Position numbers and translations under genes: made by a program
NCBI RefSeq assembly: GCF_004795105.1
Contig: NZ_SSBL01000046.1
Coordinates: 1-36,323, forward strand
Source: Streptomyces sp. A0642
Lineage (GTDB): Bacteria > Actinomycetota > Actinomycetes > Streptomycetales > Streptomycetaceae
Reading direction: 5' to 3'
DNA: 36,323 bases
Shown here: positions 31,420 to 36,323 of the stretch, one piece after another
How positions within the stretch are numbered: position 1 is the stretch's first letter
How the letters are laid out: each line of letters opens with the position of its first letter
Notes under the pieces: generated by a model
Database searches by the model: none
What the model saw: only the letters and a program-made list of their open reading frames with translations
Told to the model about the DNA's origin: nothing

Positions 31420-32634
31420 ATGCCGCTCGCGCTCCTCGCCCTCGCCATCGGGGCATTCGGTATCGGAACGACCGAGTTCGTGATCATGGGGCTGCTCCCC
31501 GAGGTGGCTGCGGAATTCCAGGTGTCGATCCCCACCGCAGGCTTCCTCGTCACCGGCTACGCGCTCGGTGTCGTCATCGGAGCCCCTCTGATGACCCTTC
31601 TCGGCACCAAGGTCAGTCGTAAACGCATGCTGATGATCCTGATGGCGCTGTTCGTCATCGGAAATATCGTCTCCGCGACCGCCCCCGTCTTCGGAGTGAT
31701 GCTCGCCGGCCGGGTGATCGCCTCACTCGCCCACGGTGCCTTCTTCGGCATCGGCTCGGTGGTGGCAGCGGATCTGGTCGCCCCGCACAAGAAGGCCGGA
31801 GCGATCGCCATGATGTTCACCGGCCTCACCGTCGCCAACGTCGTCGGTGTGCCCTTGGGTACCTACATCGGCCAGAGCGTCGGCTGGCGGAGCACGTTCT
31901 TCGTCGTCGCCGCACTCGGCGTCATCGGGCTGCTCGGAGTGGCCAGGCTCGTCCCCGACCAGCCGCGCCCCGAAGGCGTCCGGCTCCGGCACGAACTCGC
32001 CGCCTTCCGCAATGTGCAGGTGCTGCTCGCCATGGCGATGACCGTGCTGGGCTTCGGCGGCGTCTTCGCGGCGATCACGTACATCACACCGATGATGACC
32101 GAGATCGCCGGTTACTCGGCCTCGTCCGTCACCTGGCTGCTGGTGCTGTTCGGCCTCGGCATGGTGGGAGGCAATCTGCTCGGCGGGAAGTTCGCCGACC
32201 GCCGTCTGATGCCCCTGCTGTACGTGTCGCTGGGCGGCCTCGCCGTCGTTCTGTCGCTGTTCACCCTGACCGCCCACAACAAGATCGCGGCAGCCGCCAC
32301 CATCTTCCTGATCGGCGCCCTGGGCTTCGCGACCGTTCCTCCGTTGCAGAAGCGGGTGCTCGACCAGGCGGCCGGCGCCCCGACCCTCGCCTCAGCGGTG
32401 AACATCGGTGCCTTCAACCTCGGCAACGCCCTGTCCGCATGGCTCGGTGGCATGGTCATCGCGGCCGGGCTCGGTTACACCGCCCCCAACTGGGTCGGGG
32501 CGGCGCTCGCCGCCTCCGCCCTGGTGCTCGCCGTCGTCTCCAGCACCCTGGAGCGCCGCACGGCCGCCGCGAGCCGCCTGGTCGCCGCTCACCATCCGGA
32601 GCCCGCCGCCGCGCCCGCAGCCGCGCGGCACTGA
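31420..32634 (+). CDS. MFS transporter, DHA1 (drug:H+ antiporter) type
   Basis: A 404-residue permease with twelve hydrophobic segments. PLALLALAIGAFGIGTTEFVIMGLLPEVA is the typical first helix of the AraJ/Cml chloramphenicol-efflux-like group. GYALGVVIGAPLMTLLGTKVSRKRML gives motif A, and GRVIASLAHGAFFGIGSV is also family-like. ATG 31420 with AGGGAAGG is preferred; the GTG at 31372 would lie inside the predicted promoter. It is divergent from a MarR gene and 56 bases upstream of a GlcG-like gene. Probable exporter of a drug or metabolite sensed by the MarR protein. Confidence 0.92.
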   Translation: MPLALLALAIGAFGIGTTEFVIMGLLPEVAAEFQVSIPTAGFLVTGYALGVVIGAPLMTLLGTKVSRKRMLMILMALFVIGNIVSATAPVFGVMLAGRVIASLAHGAFFGIGSVVAADLVAPHKKAGAIAMMFTGLTVANVVGVPLGTYIGQSVGWRSTFFVVAALGVIGLLGVARLVPDQPRPEGVRLRHELAAFRNVQVLLAMAMTVLGFGGVFAAITYITPMMTEIAGYSASSVTWLLVLFGLGMVGGNLLGGKFADRRLMPLLYVSLGGLAVVLSLFTLTAHNKIAAAATIFLIGALGFATVPPLQKRVLDQAAGAPTLASAVNIGAFNLGNALSAWLGGMVIAAGLGYTAPNWVGAALAASALVLAVVSSTLERRTAAASRLVAAHHPEPAAAPAAARH

Positions 32635-32690
32635 CCACCTCCGGCCGTTCCCGAACACTCATCACCGCACCGCATCAAGGAGTTCCCCCC

Positions 32691-33116
32691 ATGAACACGC
32701 TCACCACCGCTGTCGCCCCGCTCACCACTCAGGACGCGGAGACGCTGATCGAGGCGGCCCGCACGGCCGCCGAGGCCGCAGGCGTCGCGACCGCCGTCAC
32801 AGTCCTGGACGCGGGGGGACATCTGCTGGCCTTCCGCCGTGACGACCGCGCCGTGCTCATCGCCGGAGAGACCAGCACCCGCAAGGCGTACACGGCGCTC
32901 CAGCTCGACGCCCCCACGGCCGATCTCGTCGACGCCGTCCAGCCCGGCGGTCTCTTCCATACTCTGCCGACCGCGCTGGACCGGCCGCTCCTCTTCATCG
33001 CCGGCGGTGTGCCGGTCCATCGCGGCGGCCGGCTGATCGGCGCCGTGGGAGTCGGTGGCGGTGCGCCCGAGCAGGACCACGGGTTCGCCACCACCGCCGT
33101 CGCCGGTCTCGTCTGA
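32691..33116 (+). CDS. GlcG/HbpS family protein
   Basis: A 141-residue protein of the DUF336 / GlcG-HbpS fold (PF03928). ATAVTVLDAGGHLLAFRRDD and GGVPVHRGGRLIGAVGVGGGAPEQDH are the family signatures. Members include the Streptomyces haem-binding protein HbpS and small cofactor-binding proteins next to oxidoreductases. There is no signal peptide, unlike secreted HbpS, so it should be cytoplasmic. AAGGAG site before the ATG. It probably shares the MFS gene transcript. The ligand cannot be assigned. Confidence 0.88.
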   Translation: MNTLTTAVAPLTTQDAETLIEAARTAAEAAGVATAVTVLDAGGHLLAFRRDDRAVLIAGETSTRKAYTALQLDAPTADLVDAVQPGGLFHTLPTALDRPLLFIAGGVPVHRGGRLIGAVGVGGGAPEQDHGFATTAVAGLV

Positions 33117-33155
33117 AGGCCCGACCGCCCGGTGCGCACGGCGGCCGGGGAGTGG

Positions 33156-34064
33156 TCAGCCCGTCGCCATGCTCAGGGGTGCGAACCGCTGTGCCCAGTC
33201 CCCCACGGGCGCCCGGTTCCCGAGGCTCATGACGGTGGTCGATGAGCCGGGTTCCAGCCCGCACTGCTCGAACCAGTCCAGAAACTCTGCGTGGTGGGCG
33301 TGGATGTCCGCGCGCAGCGGCCGGTCGGTGGCCCCGGCGAGCGAGAGGACGAGCAGCTTCGCCGTGGTGGTGTCCCGGGCGATGAGCGGCCCGACCACAT
33401 GGCTCTCCGAGCTGGGCCACAGCGCGGCGTACCCGACGATCTCCCCGCCGTCCTCGGCCACCCTCAGATGGTCGGCGAAGGCGGGGAGGCGGGCCAGGAG
33501 CTGCATCCGGTCGACTCCGGAGGCCTCGGAGTCCAGACGGATCATGGCCGGCAGGTCGCCGGCAGTCGCCGGGCGGACAGTCGGGCCCGCCGCGCCCGCC
33601 GGAGCGGGCTGAACCCCCGTTCCCCCGCTGTCCGGCTGCGCGGGCGGCCGGAAGTGGCCGCTCACTCGCTGGGTCCGGCCCACCGCGCTGAAGCCGAGCT
33701 TCTCGTAGAGCGGCCGGCCCTCCGGCGTCGCATACAGGCTGAGGGAAGCGCCCCCGGCCGACTCGATCACCTGATGCATCAAGTGGCGCGCGATCCCCTG
33801 GCGGCCGTAGCGCCCGGCGACCAGAAGCATGCCGATGACGGCCAGGTCCGGACCGTACGAGGTCACCACGCAGGTCGCGATCAGGCCCTTGCCCTCGGGG
33901 TCGTCGATGCCGTAAGCCTTCCCCGCGGCGAGGAGCAGTCCCCACCGGTGCTCATCGCGCGGCCAGCCGCGGTCCTCGCTGAGGTCGGCGCAGGGGATCA
34001 GATCGTCCCGGGTGAGGCGCCGGACGGGTAGGCCGGAGAGGGTGCGGGGCAATGAGCGGGGCAT
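33156..34064 (-). CDS. GNAT N-acetyltransferase, two-domain
   Basis: A 302-residue protein with an N-terminal GNAT domain (about 13-140). Its cofactor region reads IGMLLVAGRYGRQGIARHLMHQVI, followed by ATPEGRPLYEKLGF. After a Pro/Gly linker (about 142-160) comes a second, weaker GNAT-like half (about 165-295), including IVGYAALWPSSESHVVGPLIA. This matches the GNAT plus C-terminal Acetyltransf_18 arrangement. Substrate unknown. ATG 34064 lies five bases after the stop codon of the membrane protein gene upstream, so the two are probably coupled. Confidence 0.88.
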   Translation of the reverse strand: MPRSLPRTLSGLPVRRLTRDDLIPCADLSEDRGWPRDEHRWGLLLAAGKAYGIDDPEGKGLIATCVVTSYGPDLAVIGMLLVAGRYGRQGIARHLMHQVIESAGGASLSLYATPEGRPLYEKLGFSAVGRTQRVSGHFRPPAQPDSGGTGVQPAPAGAAGPTVRPATAGDLPAMIRLDSEASGVDRMQLLARLPAFADHLRVAEDGGEIVGYAALWPSSESHVVGPLIARDTTTAKLLVLSLAGATDRPLRADIHAHHAEFLDWFEQCGLEPGSSTTVMSLGNRAPVGDWAQRFAPLSMATG

Positions 34065-34069
34065 GGAGG

Positions 34070-34597
34070 TCAGGCTGTCCGATGCGGTGATCGCTCGTCC
34101 ACCGCTTTAACGGATCTGGCCGAGACCCGCGGACGACGGCCGCGTCGGGTCGGCCCCCACGGCTTCAGTACGGAGATCGCGGTCATGAAGAGGTAGGTCG
34201 CGGTGGCCACCGAAGGAGCGATGACGAGATCGATGTCGGCGGTCCCGCGTTCCGCGGCTTCGTGGATGCCGGGGCGCAACGAAAAGACCGACAGCCCGGT
34301 CGCGATCAGGGTCAGCCAGAACTTCGTCCAGACCCAGCGGTACCGGGCCAGCCCCCATGGGGTGCCGAGCGACAGGATCAGGCCGCTGAGGAGGGCAGCC
34401 AGTGCGACGGGGACGATGAGCCAGTCACCGAAGATCCGCAGGGCGCGGAGGGCGGCCTGCGCGGTGGCCGGATCGTCGCTCGTGAAGGCGGTGATGCCGA
34501 GCGTGAGCAGACCGACGGTGAGGCCGAGCCAGCTGACGGATACCGAGACATGAGCGACGAGGAGACCTCTGCGGGCGCGGCGCTTGAGTGGTTTCAC
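34070..34597 (-). CDS. Small integral membrane protein, DUF2269-like
   Basis: A 175-residue protein with four hydrophobic segments: LLVAHVSVSVSWLGLTVGLLTLG (about 12-34), WLIVPVALAALLSGLILSLG (about 59-78), FWLTLIATGLSVFSL (about 92-106) and a last one around ATYLFMTAISVL (about 132-144). The C-terminus is strongly basic. It looks like the DUF2269-type four-helix membrane proteins, with no known function. The GTG start at 34597 has no obvious ribosome binding site and lies inside a degenerate parS. Next gene downstream is the GNAT enzyme, five bases away. Confidence 0.75.
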   Translation of the reverse strand: MKPLKRRARRGLLVAHVSVSVSWLGLTVGLLTLGITAFTSDDPATAQAALRALRIFGDWLIVPVALAALLSGLILSLGTPWGLARYRWVWTKFWLTLIATGLSVFSLRPGIHEAAERGTADIDLVIAPSVATATYLFMTAISVLKPWGPTRRGRRPRVSARSVKAVDERSPHRTA

Positions 34598-34604
34598 GTG
34601 AACA
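34591..34604. other. Degenerate parS-like site over a start codon
   Basis: GTTTCACGTGAACA matches 12 of 14 bases of the parS core; the left arm and centre are perfect and the right end is altered. On the minus strand it contains the GTG start and AAA second codon of the membrane protein gene. It may be a weak or decaying ParB site. Confidence 0.45.
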
Positions 34605-34672
34605 CGGTGCAGCGGGCCGCGAGGCGGGTCATCTGCCGAGGGGAGTATCCCCGCGTACTGATCTGGGCGTAC

Positions 34673-34708
34673 GACGGGCCCGGCGCCGGTCCGGTCGCGG
34701 GGCCCGTC
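34673..34708 (-). terminator. Possible terminator after the Nudix gene region
   Basis: GACGGGCCC (34673-34681) and GGGCCCGTC (34700-34708) are exact complements with an 18-base GC-rich loop. It lies 23 bases downstream of the leftward Nudix gene. A smaller GGGGA-GTA-TCCCC hairpin (34640-34652) follows it. Confidence 0.5.
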
Positions 34709-34730
34709 AGGGTGAGGTCGTCCTCGTGGA

Positions 34731-35210
34731 TCAGCCCAGGTCGGGTGCGTGCATCGCCCGGACCCCCTCGATGTTGCCGTCCAGGTAGTGCCTCAGTGAC
34801 AGCGGCACGAGGTGCACGGCAGCGATGCCGACCCGGCTGAAGGGCACCCGGACGACGTCGTACTCCCCACAGGGGTCATCGATCTCGGGGCCGTGGCGCA
34901 GAGACAGGTCCATGGATTCGAGACGGCAGACGAAGAAGTGCTGGACCTTGACGCCCTTCACGCCCCCGCCCTCGATGTGCTCCACGGTATCGACGAAGCA
35001 GGGCACCACATCGGTGATCTTGGCCCCGAGCTCTTCGTCCAACTCACGGTGCAGGGCGTCGACGACCGTCGCGTCCTCGGGCTCGACCCCGCCGCCGGGC
35101 GTGACCCAGTACGGATCCACCCCCGGCTTGGTGCGCTTGATGAGGATCAGGTCGTTGCCGTCGAGCAGGACGGCGCGTGCGGTGCGCTTGACCACAGGAC
35201 GTTCGGTCAT
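34731..35210 (-). CDS. Nudix hydrolase
   Basis: A 159-residue Nudix protein that would cleave a nucleoside diphosphate linked to another group. The Nudix box is recognisable as PGGGVEPEDATVVDALHRELDEELG (key residues REL and EE-x-G conserved), but the first conserved Glu is Asp and one extra residue separates it from REL. The catalytic REL-x-EE-x-G half is intact, so activity is plausible. Substrate unknown. ATG start. It stands alone between a membrane protein gene and a LysR gene. Confidence 0.88.
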   Translation of the reverse strand: MTERPVVKRTARAVLLDGNDLILIKRTKPGVDPYWVTPGGGVEPEDATVVDALHRELDEELGAKITDVVPCFVDTVEHIEGGGVKGVKVQHFFVCRLESMDLSLRHGPEIDDPCGEYDVVRVPFSRVGIAAVHLVPLSLRHYLDGNIEGVRAMHAPDLG

Positions 35211-35273
35211 GGCAAGAGAGTGGCCCGCAGAACCGGTTCTGAAACACCTGGCGGCTGTCGGTCCGTCCTGCGG

Positions 35274-36170
35274 TCACCAGTCGGCCGCGGCACGCAGCAG
35301 CACCTCGTGTGCCCGTGCGAGATGCGGCAGTGCGAGCGTGCCGGTCCGCGCGGCGAGGAAGTACGTGCGCAGGGGCGGTACCGGCGGATCGAGGAGTGCC
35401 ACCACCTCTCCCCGCTCCAGTGCGTCCGCGCAGAGATACCGGGGCAGGACGGCGAGACCCGCTCCCGCCGTCGTGCACTCCAGGACCGCTCGGAGATCCG
35501 GCGTGATGACGGCCCCGGCGGCTGCGGGCCGGCTGTCGAAGACGGCCGCCCAGTAACGGGAGACGAGCGGCAGGCTCTCGTGCACCTCCACCACCGGCAG
35601 GTGCTCCAGGACCACCGGGCCGTTGCGCCTGAGGGTTCCCGGCCCCAGACGGGCGGCCCACCGCGGTGCCGCCACCAGGATGTGTTCCTCGTCGCACAAG
35701 GGGACGGCGGTGAGCAGACCGCCGCGCGGCCGGGCCGTCACGACGGCCAGGTCGTGGTGTCCGGCGGCCAGACCGTCGAGCGTCTCGTCCGTGTCGGCGG
35801 AGAACGAGCTGCGTAGTGCGAGCCCCTGGGCGATGAGCGGGGTGAGCGCGGGGAGGGCCCGTAACGAGGTGAACTCCGGTGGTCCCGCCAGATGGAGCGT
35901 TCGTACGCCCGACTCCTCGTCGAGCTCGGTCTCGGCGATCTCGACCAGTGCGTCCAGGTGAGGAGCCGCCCGGTGCGCGAGTTCGTCGCCGATGGTGGTG
36001 GGTGTCACGCCGCGGGCCCGGCGGAGGAAGAGGGGGCGGCCCAGCTGCCGTTCCAGGGTGCGGATCTGTGAGGTCACGGCGGGCTGGGAGAGGCCGAGGA
36101 GCGCGGCCGCGCGGGTGAACGAGCCCGCCCGGTGCACGGTGACGAAGGTGCGCAGCAGGGCCAGGTCCAT
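35274..36170 (-). CDS. LysR family transcriptional regulator
   Basis: A 298-residue LysR protein of normal length. The N-terminal winged helix is DLALLRTFVTVHRAGSFTRAAALLGLSQPAVTSQIRTLERQLGRPLF, a textbook LysR helix-turn-helix (about 18-40). The effector-binding domain (about 90-295) has the two Rossmann-like halves. ATG 36170. LysR proteins usually control a divergent neighbour; here the gap to the right holds AT-rich sequence with a repeated CGATA and a promoter pointing away, so the target is probably the gene cut by the window end. Confidence 0.93.
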   Translation of the reverse strand: MDLALLRTFVTVHRAGSFTRAAALLGLSQPAVTSQIRTLERQLGRPLFLRRARGVTPTTIGDELAHRAAPHLDALVEIAETELDEESGVRTLHLAGPPEFTSLRALPALTPLIAQGLALRSSFSADTDETLDGLAAGHHDLAVVTARPRGGLLTAVPLCDEEHILVAAPRWAARLGPGTLRRNGPVVLEHLPVVEVHESLPLVSRYWAAVFDSRPAAAGAVITPDLRAVLECTTAGAGLAVLPRYLCADALERGEVVALLDPPVPPLRTYFLAARTGTLALPHLARAHEVLLRAAADW

Positions 36171-36204
36171 ATCCGTTCCCTCTCACCCGTGCGACTCTTC
36201 GGAC

Positions 36205-36235
36205 CCGGACAACGATAAATATGTCGATAGGTCGC
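36205..36235. promoter_or_regulatory. AT-rich LysR-target region
   Basis: ACGATAAATATGTCGATAGG contains CGATA twice, 13 bases apart, around an AT-rich centre. This is the most AT-rich stretch near the LysR gene and lies between its ATG and the divergent promoter, where a LysR operator is expected. Confidence 0.4.
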
Positions 36236-36249
36236 TGTCGCTACTGTGA

Positions 36250-36278
36250 TTGGACACTGACGCTGAGTCAACTAGCCT
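36250..36278 (+). promoter_or_regulatory. Promoter of the gene divergent from lysR
   Basis: TTGGAC (36250-36255) and TAGCCT (36273-36278) are 17 bases apart, a good housekeeping match pointing right, away from the LysR gene. Confidence 0.55.
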
Positions 36279-36282
36279 TGTC

Positions 36283-36323
36283 GTGGCGGTGCTTCGCGTG
36301 GAGAAGGCGGAGAACCGGGGCGG
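36283..36323 (+). CDS. Possible start of a divergent gene, cut by the window end
   Basis: A GTG at 36283 opens a frame (VAVLRVEKAENRG) that runs to the end of the window. It lies four bases after the predicted -10, so it would be leaderless; a second in-frame GTG at 36289 is also possible. Too short to identify. The divergent position suggests it is the LysR target. Confidence 0.3.
   Translation, partial: MAVLRVEKAENRG

Noticed and set aside
33117..33155. A terminator in the gap between the GlcG-like gene and the GNAT gene.
   Set aside because: Only a 5-bp GC stem (CCGCC/GGCGG) could be drawn, too weak to list.

Overview
This window is high-GC actinobacterial DNA, almost certainly from a Streptomyces chromosome close to oriC. 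The supporting signs are third-codon-position GC bias, frequent GTG/TTG starts, a gene order that I recognise as the conserved oriC-proximal block of Streptomyces (trxA-trxB-sigM-pseudokinase-mviN ... rpsF-ssb-rpsR-rplI ... dnaB), and repeated copies of the ParB-binding parS palindrome (core GTTTCACGTGAAAC). oriC, dnaA and parAB should lie just to the left; the window starts inside a half parS site.

Region 1 (1-9560) is read leftwards. It holds an envelope and stress block: a DUF6049 secreted protein, the lipid II flippase MurJ/MviN, a membrane-anchored pseudokinase with an extracellular discoidin-like domain, the ECF sigma factor SigM with its overlapping zinc-finger anti-sigma factor, then trxB-trxA behind a near-perfect sigma-R promoter. 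Region 2 (9742-12740) has cca convergent with an MFS transporter; between them lie two parS sites, each buried in a 28-32 bp palindrome. Region 3 (12569-14713) has an inositol-phosphate synthase under a PadR regulator, with a perfect 27-bp inverted repeat over the apparent start of transcription, and a block of four degenerate 22-bp tandem repeats plus a 17-bp-stem terminator after the synthase.

Region 4 (14806-22177) makes cell wall: a possible 57-codon leader ORF feeding into a class A penicillin-binding protein, a GT87 membrane glycosyltransferase, and a leftward femX-alr pair (peptidoglycan cross-bridge and an alanine racemase relative). Region 5 (22261-27597) is the replication and translation core: rpsF-ssb-rpsR-rplI, a divergent leaderless MATE transporter, and dnaB preceded by a tight cluster of four DnaA boxes. 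Region 6 (27714-36323) is accessory: a serine beta-lactamase-fold hydrolase, a divergent MarR-GNAT-winged-helix / MFS-GlcG module, another GNAT with a small membrane protein, a Nudix hydrolase, and a LysR regulator divergent from a gene cut by the window end.

I see no tRNA, rRNA, insertion sequence, prophage or CRISPR array. The most interesting non-coding signals are the parS set, the DnaA-box cluster before dnaB, the PadR operator, the tandem repeats after the inositol synthase, and the leader ORF before the penicillin-binding protein.
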